A program made the position numbers and the translations under genes. A DNA stretch of 64,000 bases from positions 62,001 to 126,000 of the forward strand of contig JAHBYV010000010.1 in NCBI GenBank assembly GCA_019635795.1, in the 5' to 3' direction. Below are positions 35,753 to 45,125 of the stretch, piece after piece. The DNA comes from Rhizobiaceae bacterium. Its GTDB lineage: Bacteria > Pseudomonadota > Alphaproteobacteria > Rhizobiales > Rhizobiaceae. Positions within the stretch are counted from its first letter, which is position 1. Each line of letters opens with the position of its first letter. The notes under the pieces are model-generated. The model worked only from the letters and a program-made list of their open reading frames with translations, searched no databases and was not told the origin of the DNA.

Positions 35753-37726
35753 TCATTGCAGGCCAAGCCTGGTTCTGGTGCGTTGCGCACCTGCTGCTAT
35801 GAGCCGGTCAGCGATGATGGCTATGAATGCGACGGCGAGGCCCGCGACAAGACCACGACCCGTGTCGGCCTTCGTCAGTGCGATATAGACTTCCTGCCCA
35901 AGGTCGCGCGTGCCGACGAGCGCGGTAATCACCAGCATGGAAAGCGCGAACATAATGGTCTGGTTCAGGCCGAGCATTATGTCAGGCAGCGCGAGCTTCA
36001 GCTTGATCTTGGTGAGCAATTGCCAGTTGGTGCAGCCCATGGCGCGGCCAGCTTCGATGAGGCGCGGGTCCACTTTCTGCAAGCCAAGCGCGGTGTAGCG
36101 GATTGCTGGCGCGATCGAATAGGCGACAACTGCCAGCATGGCGGTGAAATCGCCGACGCGAAACAGCATCACTGCTGGCATCAGGTAGACGAAGGATGGC
36201 AGGGTTTGCAGCGTGTCGATAATGGCCTGCACCACGCGCCAAAGCTGCTTGCGCTCGGCTGAAACAATCCCCACCGGTATGCCAATCAAGGTCGCCAGCA
36301 GCACGGACACGCCGCACAGATAAACCGTTATCATTGCCTTTTCCCATTGGCCCGTTGCGGCAATGAGGAAAGCCAGAACAGAGACGAGAATGGCCAGGCT
36401 GAGGCCGCCAAGCCGCCAACCCGAATAAGCAAGAAGGCCGACGACCCCGAGCCAGGGCAGGCCACCCAGAAACCGCTTGAACGGTACAAGTATATTCAGG
36501 AGGAAGAAGTTCTTGATGGCTTCCAGCGTGTCGAAATAGTTCACATTGATCCATTCCACCGCCTGTCCAAACGCCGTTCCGCTGGAGACTGTCCAGCTCT
36601 TTGGATAGGTCTGGAAGGCAGGGATCAGCAGACCGATAGCCGTGGTCACGGCGACCAGAACGAGGGCTGCTGTCAGATAAGGATAGCGCCCCACGAAACC
36701 CGTCTTGCCTGCGTGCCCATGAAACTCACCCATCTTCAGCGCCATAGCCTGACTGAGACGGTCCAGCGCGACCGCGAGTGCCACAATGGCAAGCCCCGCC
36801 ACCACACCCGCGCCAATGTCGAGCCGTCGCAAGGCTGCGAGCACGTCAAATCCAAGGCCGCCTGCACCGATCATTGATGCAATAATGACCATGTTCAGGG
36901 AAAGCATTATGACCTGATTGACACCAACCATCAGGCTGTCCCGCGCCGAGGGCACCATGACGCGCCACGTCATTTGCCGACGTGTGCAGCCAATCATGCG
37001 GCCAAGGTCTCGAACCTCGGAAGGCACAGCGCGCAGCGCCAGAACGGTTATACGCGTCATGGGAGGCATGGCGTAAATCACTGTTGCCACAATTGCGGCA
37101 GTTGGACCGAACCCGAACAGAAATAAGATGGGAACGAGATAGGCGAACACAGGGATCGTTTGCATCAGATCAAGCAGTGGGCGCAAAGCGGCGTCAAAAC
37201 GCGGCCAGCGATATGCAGCAAGACCGAGAAGCAGGCCGCCGACCACACCTATCGGCGCGGCCACCAGTATGGAAGCCAGCGTCACCATGGCGCTGTTCCA
37301 TTGGCCGAAAATGGCGAGGAAAACGAAGCAGCCAGCGGCGAAAATCGCAAGCCGGGCGCCGCCCGCATAATGGCCGATCATGCCTACAATTGCGATGACC
37401 GCAATCCATGAAAGGGGCGGAGCGAGTTGAATTGCCGACGATCCGCGACCGGAAAGGAAACCGGTAGACAACAGACTCAGGGCTGCCTGGTATGGCACTT
37501 CAACGACCGCCGCAATGAACCGCGTCAATTGGGTGAATGTGAACAGGCCGAATGTCGCGTCATTCAACAGCCACTTCAGTAAATTGCTGATCCACTTTGC
37601 AGCCGGGATTGTCCACGTTTTCGGGTAATCAAGCGCCCATTTTGCGACCGGCTCGCCATACCGCCAAAGCAGCACAAACGCAGCCAGGATCAACAACCAT
37701 CCGATGATTGACCGGCCCTGCGTCAT
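35753..37726 (-). CDS. Betaine-type ABC permease, two permease domains in one chain
   Basis: Protein of 657 residues containing two ProW-type permease domains. The first (about 90-310) has the inner-membrane loop signature RDLGRMIGCTRRQMTWRVMVPSA. The second (about 410-640) has the matching EAGRAMGCTNWQLLTKIKLKLA. Most ProW proteins carry one such domain and form a homodimer; here both halves are fused. It forms the channel for uptake of a quaternary amine (glycine betaine, proline betaine or choline) through the inner membrane. It lies 25 bases after the ATPase gene in the operon. Confidence 0.93.
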   Translation of the reverse strand: MTQGRSIIGWLLILAAFVLLWRYGEPVAKWALDYPKTWTIPAAKWISNLLKWLLNDATFGLFTFTQLTRFIAAVVEVPYQAALSLLSTGFLSGRGSSAIQLAPPLSWIAVIAIVGMIGHYAGGARLAIFAAGCFVFLAIFGQWNSAMVTLASILVAAPIGVVGGLLLGLAAYRWPRFDAALRPLLDLMQTIPVFAYLVPILFLFGFGPTAAIVATVIYAMPPMTRITVLALRAVPSEVRDLGRMIGCTRRQMTWRVMVPSARDSLMVGVNQVIMLSLNMVIIASMIGAGGLGFDVLAALRRLDIGAGVVAGLAIVALAVALDRLSQAMALKMGEFHGHAGKTGFVGRYPYLTAALVLVAVTTAIGLLIPAFQTYPKSWTVSSGTAFGQAVEWINVNYFDTLEAIKNFFLLNILVPFKRFLGGLPWLGVVGLLAYSGWRLGGLSLAILVSVLAFLIAATGQWEKAMITVYLCGVSVLLATLIGIPVGIVSAERKQLWRVVQAIIDTLQTLPSFVYLMPAVMLFRVGDFTAMLAVVAYSIAPAIRYTALGLQKVDPRLIEAGRAMGCTNWQLLTKIKLKLALPDIMLGLNQTIMFALSMLVITALVGTRDLGQEVYIALTKADTGRGLVAGLAVAFIAIIADRLIAAGAQRTRTRLGLQ

Positions 37727-37751
37727 GGCATAGCGCCTACCATCATCATGG

Positions 37752-38759
37752 TCATCCCCGCATCAACACGTCAACGACGTCGGCACGGTGCAGGGTACCA
37801 ACTGTTTTGCCGCTTTCGTCCTGAACGGTCAGCGCATCAATGCCCGCTTCGAATAAAGGCGCTGCATCCGCAATGGTGGTACGCATGGAGATCGGCGGAC
37901 CGTTAGATGCACCGGGCTTCATGATCGAATGCGCGCGCAAGACTTTCGCTTTCGCCACATTGCGGGTGAAGGCCGCCACATATGCATCTGACGGATTCAA
38001 CACGAGGTCTTCCGGGGTTCCGGCCTGAACGATTTCCCCGTCCTTCATGATTGCAATGCGATCTGCGAGCCGGATGGCCTCGTCGAAGTCGTGCGTGATG
38101 AAAACGATCGTCTTTTTCAGCACGGACTGCAAACGGATGAACTCGTCCTGCATTTCACGCCGTATCAGTGGATCCAGCGCGGAGAAGGGTTCATCCAGAA
38201 ACCATAGCTCCGGTTCCACAGCCAGCGAACGGGCAATGCCGACGCGTTGTTGCTGTCCGCCAGATAGCTCACGTGGGAAAAACCGTTCGCGTCCTGAAAG
38301 TCCGACAAGTTCAATCATCTTCATGGCGCGGGATTCACGGGTTGCACGGTCCACCCCCTGCACTTCCAGTGGAAAAGCCACGTTGGCCAGAACGCTTAAA
38401 TGCGGAAGTAGCGCGAAGTTCTGGAACACCATCCCCATTTGGTGCCGGCGAATTTCGATCATTCGCGCATCAGAAGCGGCGAGCAGATTCTCGCCGTTGA
38501 AGATTATTTCGCCTGAGGTCGGTTCGATCAACCGCGAGAGACACCGGACCAGCGTTGATTTGCCGGAACCGGACAGCCCCATGATAACAAAAATCTCGCC
38601 GGTGCGGACCCCAAGGTTAACACCCCGAACCGCACCGACGAGTCCTGACTCCCCAAGCTGTTCAGGCCTGGGGCTGCCCCCCGTGGCAGCCAGAAATTCA
38701 CGTGCCCCAGAACCAAAGATTTTCCAGACATCGCGGCAAACAATCTTTTCTTCCGCCAT
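37752..38759 (-). CDS. Betaine-type ABC transporter ATP-binding protein
   Basis: Protein of 335 residues similar to ProV/OpuAA. It has Walker A GLSGSGKST, Q-loop FQNFALLPHL, signature LSGGQQQRVGIARSLA, Walker B LWFLDEPFSALD and H-loop FITHDFDEA. After the ATPase domain a shorter C-terminal region (about 275-335) resembles a single CBS-like half (IADAAPLFEAGIDALTVQDESGK), which in ProV homologues senses ionic strength. Unusually, residues about 15-45 before Walker A hold an insertion (TGGSPRPEQLGESG). It is the second gene of the operon and energises the fused permease. Confidence 0.94.
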   Translation of the reverse strand: MAEEKIVCRDVWKIFGSGAREFLAATGGSPRPEQLGESGLVGAVRGVNLGVRTGEIFVIMGLSGSGKSTLVRCLSRLIEPTSGEIIFNGENLLAASDARMIEIRRHQMGMVFQNFALLPHLSVLANVAFPLEVQGVDRATRESRAMKMIELVGLSGRERFFPRELSGGQQQRVGIARSLAVEPELWFLDEPFSALDPLIRREMQDEFIRLQSVLKKTIVFITHDFDEAIRLADRIAIMKDGEIVQAGTPEDLVLNPSDAYVAAFTRNVAKAKVLRAHSIMKPGASNGPPISMRTTIADAAPLFEAGIDALTVQDESGKTVGTLHRADVVDVLMRG

Positions 38760-38847
38760 TGCCCCGGTCAGCCAATTCTCGTCTGAGGTTCAAATGAATT
38801 GAAAAGTGCCCGCCGCAGCCCCGGCGGCGGGCTTCCCCCCAAATCTC

Positions 38848-39813
38848 CTACTTCTTGATCCACTCAGACCAGCGCGGCTCGTTCTGGGTCATCCATTCCG
38901 CCACAACGTCGTCCACCGATTTGCCCTCAAGATCGACCTTGGTAATCATCTGGCCCATCTCATCATTGTCCACGGTGAATGCCTTGATTGCGGCATAGGC
39001 CCCCGGCCATTTGTCCTTGACGCCGACCCAGCCCACTTTCCAGATTTCGCCGAACGGCTTGCCGCAGTCATACAGCGCATCGGGGTTCGAGCCCCAAGCC
39101 GGATCGGTGTAACATTCCTTGGTATATTCCGGGAATTCCACCCATTCGCCCTTGTATTTTGCGGGCGCCCAGTGCGGTGCGTAAATCCACAGCATGATTG
39201 GCGCTTTGCGTTGGTAGGCCGATTCAAGTTCGGCAAACAGTGCCGCGTCGGTTCCCGCGTGCACCACCTCGAAAGGCAGCTCCAGCGCCTCGACGCGTTC
39301 GTCGTCGAAGCCACCCCATGTTACCGGACCGCCAAGATAGCGTCCCTTGGGTGCGGTTTCGGCGGTAGAGAATGCCTCGGCGCATTTTTCATCCTTCAGC
39401 GCTTCCCAGTTGGGAAGGCCGGGGCACTTTTCTTTCATATACTCGGGATACCACCACTCTTCTTTGGCCTTCATGCCGGTTGGGCCGATATTCTCGACCT
39501 TGCCTGTCGCGGTGGCAGCATCCATCGCGTCGCGTCCCGTGGTTTCCCACATTTCCATTGCAACACTCAGGTCGCCGGTTTCGAGGCCGGCAAATTGTGC
39601 GAGATAATCCGCCTGAACGTACTCGATGTTGTAACCCGCCTTTTTCAGGACTTCGCCCATGATGTGGGTGGTGATGAGCTGCCCGGTCCAGTCATGCAGG
39701 GTAAGCTTTATAGGATCAGATGATTCTTGTGCCTGAGCTGCTCCGCTAAGAGCCAGTGCCATCAGCGCCGCAGCGCCAGTGCAGCCCAGCAAAAAACGCC
39801 GTGCCCGATTCAT
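38848..39813 (-). CDS. Betaine-type substrate-binding protein (ProX/OpuAC family)
   Basis: Protein of 321 residues with a signal peptide (ending SGAAQAQE). The mature domain is rich in tryptophan (LTLHDWTG, EMWETTG, EEWWYPEY, LWIYAPHW), as expected for the aromatic cage that binds quaternary ammonium groups. It delivers the ligand to the fused ABC permease. Start choice: of two nearby ATGs, the one at 39813 has AGAGGAG at 7 bases and is preferred over the ATG at 39819, which nearly abuts that site. It is the first gene of the operon, divergent from the DeoR gene. Confidence 0.92.
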   Translation of the reverse strand: MNRARRFLLGCTGAAALMALALSGAAQAQESSDPIKLTLHDWTGQLITTHIMGEVLKKAGYNIEYVQADYLAQFAGLETGDLSVAMEMWETTGRDAMDAATATGKVENIGPTGMKAKEEWWYPEYMKEKCPGLPNWEALKDEKCAEAFSTAETAPKGRYLGGPVTWGGFDDERVEALELPFEVVHAGTDAALFAELESAYQRKAPIMLWIYAPHWAPAKYKGEWVEFPEYTKECYTDPAWGSNPDALYDCGKPFGEIWKVGWVGVKDKWPGAYAAIKAFTVDNDEMGQMITKVDLEGKSVDDVVAEWMTQNEPRWSEWIKK

Positions 39814-39848
39814 GCGCATTCTCCTCTGGCAGGTATTTTTATTTTTGT

Positions 39849-39875
39849 TTAACGCAGATTGTTGCGCTGCATTAA
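39849..39875. promoter_or_regulatory. Inverted repeat between the betaine operon and the DeoR gene
   Basis: TTAACGCAG - 9 bases - CTGCATTAA, arms of 9 with one mismatch, 36 bases upstream of the binding-protein gene and 71 bases upstream of the DeoR start used here. It is a plausible operator in a 132-base divergent promoter region. Which protein binds it is unknown; DeoR is the nearest candidate. Confidence 0.35.
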
Positions 39876-39945
39876 TCCTCTCGTCAACAGGAATGTGTGG
39901 CATTTCATGGCTTTTTGACTGTTACGAGTTCACATTTTGGCGACA

Positions 39946-40749
39946 ATGCCGCAAAATACCTCACGCGATCGTGGCAGGGCCGGTTCCATGCACTCCAAAC
40001 GACATGGCGAAATCATGCGGCTGCTCCAGGCGGAAGGGACGATCACGGTCTCTGATCTGGCTGAAAGACTTGGCGTTTCGCTTGAGACCGTGCGCCGCGA
40101 TGTTAAGCCGCTCGCCGACGAGGGCGCGGTTATCAAGATGCACGGCGCAATCGGGCTTCCAAACCTTACGGGCGAAGCGCCCTTTGAGCGGCGTATGCGG
40201 GAGAATGCAGAAGCCAAGCGCGCCATTGGCCGCCATGCCGCTGGAACCATTCGCGACGGCGATTCAATCATGCTGGATACCGGCACGACCACCAGCTATC
40301 TCGCGCGAGAGCTTTTGGGGCACAGGCGACTGACGGTCGTTACCAATTCTTCGGATGTTGCCCGCACGCTGGCGACCGTAAATGAGAACCGGGTCTATAT
40401 GGCAGGCGGCGAATTGCGCACGGACAATGGTGCTGCTTTCGGCGTTTCTGCAATCGAGTTTGTTTCCCGCTTCAACGTTACGCACGCCTTTGTTACTGCA
40501 GGCGCGATCGACACCGCATTAGGCCTGATGGATTACAATCTGGAAGAAGCCGAATTTGCCCGCATGGTGTTGGCACGCGGCGCACGAACGGTGGTGGTTA
40601 CCGACCACAGCAAGTTTGGCCGCCATGGTCTGGTTCAGGTGTGCGGATTTGAAGGGTTTGGAGAACTTATCACAGAACGCCAGCCGCCGCGTGAAATTGC
40701 CACGGCAATCCGCGACGCAGGGGGAACGCTGATCGTAACAGGCACTTGA
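39946..40749 (+). CDS. DeoR family transcriptional regulator
   Basis: Protein of 267 residues from the ATG at 39946, or 253 if the ATG at 39988 (before HSKRHGEIMRLLQ) is used. The second gives a more usual length for the family. The N-terminal DeoR helix-turn-helix (ITVSDLAERLGVSLETVRRDVKPL) is followed by the sugar-isomerase-like effector domain with DTGTTTSYLA and VVTDHSKFGRHGL. These regulators normally respond to a phosphorylated sugar. It heads a plus-strand cluster with SDR, deoxyribose-phosphate aldolase and aldehyde dehydrogenase genes, so deoxyribose-5-phosphate or a related compound is a reasonable effector. Confidence 0.9.
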   Translation: MPQNTSRDRGRAGSMHSKRHGEIMRLLQAEGTITVSDLAERLGVSLETVRRDVKPLADEGAVIKMHGAIGLPNLTGEAPFERRMRENAEAKRAIGRHAAGTIRDGDSIMLDTGTTTSYLARELLGHRRLTVVTNSSDVARTLATVNENRVYMAGGELRTDNGAAFGVSAIEFVSRFNVTHAFVTAGAIDTALGLMDYNLEEAEFARMVLARGARTVVVTDHSKFGRHGLVQVCGFEGFGELITERQPPREIATAIRDAGGTLIVTGT

Positions 40750-40828
40750 TTCAGCTTGCCCTACGCCGCTGTTGTTTTGTTTTGCCATTGCTATAAACCA
40801 ATCTCTCTTGTTCAGCAGGGAGAGCGTG

Positions 40829-41578
40829 ATGACGGCATCTGATCCACGAAAGACGCTGGTTTTGACAGGCGCCAGTCGTGGCATTGGCCATGCGACGGTC
40901 AAGCGGTTTTCGCGCGAAGGATGGCGGGTCATCACCTGTTCGCGGCAGGCGTTTGCGGAAAACTGTCCATGGCCTGCCGGTCCTGAAGACCACATCAAGG
41001 TTGATCTTGCCGACCCTGAAGATGTGGGGGGTGCTGTAGCCGAAATCCGGCACCGTCTTGAGGCTCACGGCGGACAATTGACCGCTCTGGTTAACAATGC
41101 GGGCATTTCGCCAAAGCTCAAGGATGGCGGGCGAATGAACTCGCTCGATACCCCCATGCACGTCTGGCGTGATGTGTTTCAGGTGAACTTTTTTGCACCG
41201 ATCATGCTTGCGCGCGGCCTGTTCAAAGAGCTTGAGGCTGGCAGTGGCTCCATCGTCAATGTCACGTCCATTGCCGGAACGCGCGTCCATCCCTTTGCGG
41301 GAACCGCCTATGCGACATCAAAGGCGGCACTCGGCTCGCTGACACGGGAAATGGCTGCAGACTTCGGGCCATATGGAATCCGCGTCAATGCAATCGCGCC
41401 CGGCGAAATCGACACCGCCATCCTGTCTCCCGGTACGGATAAAATCGTGGAGACAATACCGCTACGTCGCCTGGGTTCTACTGCGGAAGTGGCCGACATT
41501 ATTTATTTCCTGTGCTCGGGCCAATCCTCTTATGTGACCGGTGCCGAAATCCACATCAATGGCGGACAACACGTCTGA
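40829..41578 (+). CDS. Short-chain dehydrogenase/reductase
   Basis: Protein of 249 residues. The classical SDR features are LTGASRGIGHATV for cofactor binding, NNAGISP, the catalytic serine in NVTSIAG, and YATSK with the catalytic Tyr and Lys. The end SSYVTGAEIHINGGQHV is typical. The start at 40829 has GGGAGAG upstream; the longer frame has none. It lies between the DeoR regulator and deoC and is probably co-transcribed with them. It may oxidise or reduce a deoxyribose-related sugar or its keto acid; this is inferred from position only. Confidence 0.88.
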   Translation: MTASDPRKTLVLTGASRGIGHATVKRFSREGWRVITCSRQAFAENCPWPAGPEDHIKVDLADPEDVGGAVAEIRHRLEAHGGQLTALVNNAGISPKLKDGGRMNSLDTPMHVWRDVFQVNFFAPIMLARGLFKELEAGSGSIVNVTSIAGTRVHPFAGTAYATSKAALGSLTREMAADFGPYGIRVNAIAPGEIDTAILSPGTDKIVETIPLRRLGSTAEVADIIYFLCSGQSSYVTGAEIHINGGQHV

Positions 41579-41648
41579 TCGGCTGGTTCCTCTTGCCTTG
41601 GAACCGTCTTTCTGTCCCAATAGCTAAAATACCCCTGAGGATGGTGCC

Positions 41649-42740
41649 ATGAAGGGCAAGACACAGTCCGCCGATGTGGAGGTGACGGACCTCCCGCAAA
41701 TACCGATTCGCAAGACGACTGCGCAGAAGTCCCGAAAGGCGGAAGCCTCTCCGCCCCCAGCAAACACGCCTGAACACACTGGGCACGGCATTGCTCGCAA
41801 TCCGGGAATGCCTCTCGATCTCGGCTTCATCGAATCCATGCGGGCCGTGAATCGCTCTGCCTTGGAGCGGCGCGTGCAGACAATGACCAAACGCCGCTCG
41901 ATCAAGGGTGACAATCAGGCGGCATGGCTGTTGCGCGCCTTGGCGGTCATGGACCTGACCTCGCTCAATTCCAACGACACGGATGAACGCATCTTGCGGC
42001 TTTGTGCCAAGGCGTTGCAACCCCTGCGGCGAGACATCGCTGATGGCCTCGGCCTTGGAAGCACGGTTATTCGTCCGGCTGCCGTTTGCGTGTATCACCC
42101 GTTCGTCGCGACAGCCGCTGGTGCGCTCAAGGGTTCCGGCATTCACGTCGCCGCAGTTTCCACCGCCTTCCCGCATGGATTGGCGCCACTCGATACACGG
42201 CTGAAGGAAATTGAAGCTTCCGTGAAAGACGGGGCGGATGAGATTGACGTCGTTATTCGGCGTGGTCTGGTTTACGGTGCCAAATGGCAGGAGCTGTACG
42301 ATGAAATTGCGGCTATGCGTGCTGCCTGCGGCGATGCGCATTTGAAGGTCATTCTCGGCACGGGCGACCTTGCGACTTTGCGAAATGTCACTGTTGCTTC
42401 GATGGTGGCGATGATGGCGGGTGCCGACTTCATTAAAACGTCTACCGGCAAGGAAAGCACAAACGCTACGCTACCAGTCGGCCTGGCGATGGTGCGTGCG
42501 ATCCGCGCCTATTTCGAGGAAACCGGCTATATGATTGGCTTCAAGCCTGCTGGCGGAATTTCAACTGCAAAGGCGGCGCTGGATTGGCTGGTTCTGATGA
42601 AGGAAGAGCTTGGCCGGCCCTGGCTGGAGCCGGAACTTTTCCGGTTCGGGGCATCGAGCCTCTTGACGGACATTGAGCGTCAACTTGAACATCACGTTAC
42701 AGGCCGTTATTCGGCTAACTATCGTCATTCTCTGGCTTGA
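41649..42740 (+). CDS. deoC: Deoxyribose-phosphate aldolase
   Basis: Protein of 363 residues, much longer than E. coli DeoC (259). About 55 N-terminal residues are polar and probably disordered (KGKTQSADVEVTDLPQIPIRK region), and the core begins around LDLTSLNSNDT. The Schiff-base lysine is in ADFIKTSTGK, and the second active-site Lys is in LKVILGTGDL. It splits 2-deoxyribose-5-phosphate into acetaldehyde and glyceraldehyde-3-phosphate. It is followed after 12 bases by an aldehyde dehydrogenase gene, which would take the acetaldehyde to acetate. DeoB (phosphopentomutase), which feeds this pathway, is encoded at 60122. Confidence 0.94.
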   Translation: MKGKTQSADVEVTDLPQIPIRKTTAQKSRKAEASPPPANTPEHTGHGIARNPGMPLDLGFIESMRAVNRSALERRVQTMTKRRSIKGDNQAAWLLRALAVMDLTSLNSNDTDERILRLCAKALQPLRRDIADGLGLGSTVIRPAAVCVYHPFVATAAGALKGSGIHVAAVSTAFPHGLAPLDTRLKEIEASVKDGADEIDVVIRRGLVYGAKWQELYDEIAAMRAACGDAHLKVILGTGDLATLRNVTVASMVAMMAGADFIKTSTGKESTNATLPVGLAMVRAIRAYFEETGYMIGFKPAGGISTAKAALDWLVLMKEELGRPWLEPELFRFGASSLLTDIERQLEHHVTGRYSANYRHSLA

Positions 42741-42752
42741 GGATTTTGGACG

Positions 42753-45125
42753 ATGAACATTCTCGAACGTTTTCATGCAATGGAATATGGTCCTGCCCCG
42801 GAGAGCCGCGAAGAGGCGGATTTGTGGCTTTCGTCACGTGATTTAGACAAGTCGATTTTCATTGGGGGTGAATGGCGCGCAGCTTCAGACGGCAAGGCGT
42901 TTGATACGCGCGATCCGTCTACCGGCAAGGTGCTGGCCAGATTGTCCGAGGCAAGCAAATCCGATGTTGATCTGGCAGTAGCGGCTGCTCAGAAGGCGCT
43001 GCCGAAATGGTCAGCCTCTACCGGCTTTGAGCGCGCGAAAGTGCTCTATGCAATCGGGCGAGGCATGCAACGCCATCAGCGCTTGCTGGCAGTTCTGGAA
43101 TCGATGGACAATGGCAAGCCTATCCGCGAAAGCCGGGACGTTGATGTTCCGCTCGCTGTTCGCCATTTCCTGCATCATGCCGGATGGGCGCAATCCCTCG
43201 AAAAGGAATTTCCCGACCAGAAGGCGGTTGGCGTCGTCGGGCAAATAATCCCCTGGAATTTCCCCTTGCTGATGCTGGCATGGAAAATTGCTCCCGCGCT
43301 CGCGGCAGGCTGTACCGTGGTGCTGAAACCCGCTGAATTTACCCCGCTGACGGCTATTTTGTTCGCAGAAATTTGCGAAAGGGCAGGTGTTCCCAAGGGA
43401 GTGATCAATATTGTTCCCGGTGGACCGGAAACGGGTGAGGCAATCGTCAACCATCCGGCCATCGACAAGATTGCGTTCACAGGTTCCTCTGAAGTCGGCA
43501 AGATCATCCGCAAGGCCACTGCCGGGTCGGGCAAGAAATTGTCGCTCGAACTTGGTGGAAAATCTGCCTTTATCGTTTTCGAAGATGCGGATCTGGACAG
43601 CGCCGTCGAGGGGCTGGTCGATGGCATATGGTTCAATCAGGGGCAGGTGTGTTGCGCTGGTTCGCGGCTTCTGGTTCAGGAGAGTGTGGCCGAGGCGTTG
43701 CTTGCCAAGGTCAAGCAGCGCATGTCGCGTTTGCGGGTTGGCTCACCGCTGGACAAGAATACAGACATCGGGCCGCTTGTTGATAAGAGCCAACTGGACC
43801 GCGTGAAGGGACTTGTGGCTCAGGGGGGAGCGCAGGGCGCGCAATGCTGGCAACCCGACTTCGATCTGCCAGCCACCGGCTTCTACTATCCGCCAACGCT
43901 CGCAACAAGTGTTTCGCCGGCTAATATTCTTGCCCAGGAAGAGGTGTTTGGCCCGGTTCTGGCGGCAATGAGTTTCCGCAATCAGGAAGAAGCGATCGAG
44001 CTCGCGAACAACACTCGCTACGGCCTGGCCGCTTCGGTCTGGAGTGAGAATCTGAATGTGGCGTTGGATGTTGCACCCCAGTTGAAGGCAGGTGTCGTCT
44101 GGATCAACGGCACGAATATGTTTGACGCGGCTTGCGGCTTCGGCGGCTATCGCGAAAGCGGCTTTGGCCGCGAGGGTGGCCGCGAAGGCATGTATGAATA
44201 TCTCACGCCAAAGGCGGCTCCCGGCGCGGAAATCAAGCCGGCAGGGAAAGCCCGTTATGAGAGACAGGCTGATTATGACCTTCTTTCAATCGACCGCACG
44301 GCCAAGTTGTTTATCGGCGGGAAGCAGGTGCGCCCGGATGGGGCCTATTCATTCCCTGTTCTGGACAAGAAAGGCCGCCTGGCAGGCGAATCCGGTTTGG
44401 GCAACCGAAAGGACATCCGTGATGCAGTCGCCGCAGCCCGCGCCTGCAAGGGTTGGGGTGCCACGACTGCCTGGAACCGGGCGCAAGTGCTGTATTACTT
44501 TGCCGAGAATTTGTCCGGACGCGCCGGTGAATTCGCCGCCCGCATCTCGCAATTGACAGGTACGCCGTTAGCTGCAGCGCGAAACGAGGTCGATCTGTCT
44601 ATCGAGCGCCTGTTCTACCATGCGGGAATGGCTGACAAATTCGAGGGCAGGGTGCATCAGCCGCCAGCTCGCGCTGTTACACTTGCGCTCAACGAACCGG
44701 TTGGTGTGCTCGCGGTCGTTCCGGGCGATGACGCGCCGTTGCTGGGCCTCATATCGATGGTCGCGCCAGCGCTTGCGATGGGAAACACAGTCGTTGCCGT
44801 GCCCTCGGCGCGTTCGCCGCTGGTAGCTACGGGTCTTTACGAGGTCATTGAATATTCAGACATTCCGGCTGGCGCTATCAACATCGTTACTGGTCAGGCC
44901 GCCGAGCTGGTTTCTGTTCTTGCGCGGCATGACGATGTGGACGGCCTATGGGTTGTTGCGGATGCTGACACATGCATGGATGCTGAAGCGCAATCAGCGG
45001 GGAATCTCAAGCGCGTGTGGACCAGCAATGGTCGTGCGGTTGATTGGAGTTCCGATGCGCTGAATGAGGCTTTCCTGCGCCGGTCGGTCGAGATCAAGAA
45101 TGTTTGGGTGCCCTACGGGGATTAA
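42753..45125 (+). CDS. ALDH16-type aldehyde dehydrogenase with two ALDH domains
   Basis: Protein of 790 residues. The N-terminal domain (about 30-490) is a complete aldehyde dehydrogenase with GQIIPWNFPLLM, the general-base Glu in LELGGKSAF, and the catalytic Cys in NQGQVCCAG. The C-terminal part (about 510-790) repeats the coenzyme-binding half only. There PWNFPLL is replaced by PGDDAPLL and VLKPA by AVPSA, and no catalytic cysteine region follows. This two-domain design is known as ALDH16; bacterial members have an active first domain and a non-catalytic second domain. It follows deoC by 12 bases, so acetaldehyde from the aldolase is the likely substrate. Confidence 0.9.
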   Translation: MNILERFHAMEYGPAPESREEADLWLSSRDLDKSIFIGGEWRAASDGKAFDTRDPSTGKVLARLSEASKSDVDLAVAAAQKALPKWSASTGFERAKVLYAIGRGMQRHQRLLAVLESMDNGKPIRESRDVDVPLAVRHFLHHAGWAQSLEKEFPDQKAVGVVGQIIPWNFPLLMLAWKIAPALAAGCTVVLKPAEFTPLTAILFAEICERAGVPKGVINIVPGGPETGEAIVNHPAIDKIAFTGSSEVGKIIRKATAGSGKKLSLELGGKSAFIVFEDADLDSAVEGLVDGIWFNQGQVCCAGSRLLVQESVAEALLAKVKQRMSRLRVGSPLDKNTDIGPLVDKSQLDRVKGLVAQGGAQGAQCWQPDFDLPATGFYYPPTLATSVSPANILAQEEVFGPVLAAMSFRNQEEAIELANNTRYGLAASVWSENLNVALDVAPQLKAGVVWINGTNMFDAACGFGGYRESGFGREGGREGMYEYLTPKAAPGAEIKPAGKARYERQADYDLLSIDRTAKLFIGGKQVRPDGAYSFPVLDKKGRLAGESGLGNRKDIRDAVAAARACKGWGATTAWNRAQVLYYFAENLSGRAGEFAARISQLTGTPLAAARNEVDLSIERLFYHAGMADKFEGRVHQPPARAVTLALNEPVGVLAVVPGDDAPLLGLISMVAPALAMGNTVVAVPSARSPLVATGLYEVIEYSDIPAGAINIVTGQAAELVSVLARHDDVDGLWVVADADTCMDAEAQSAGNLKRVWTSNGRAVDWSSDALNEAFLRRSVEIKNVWVPYGD

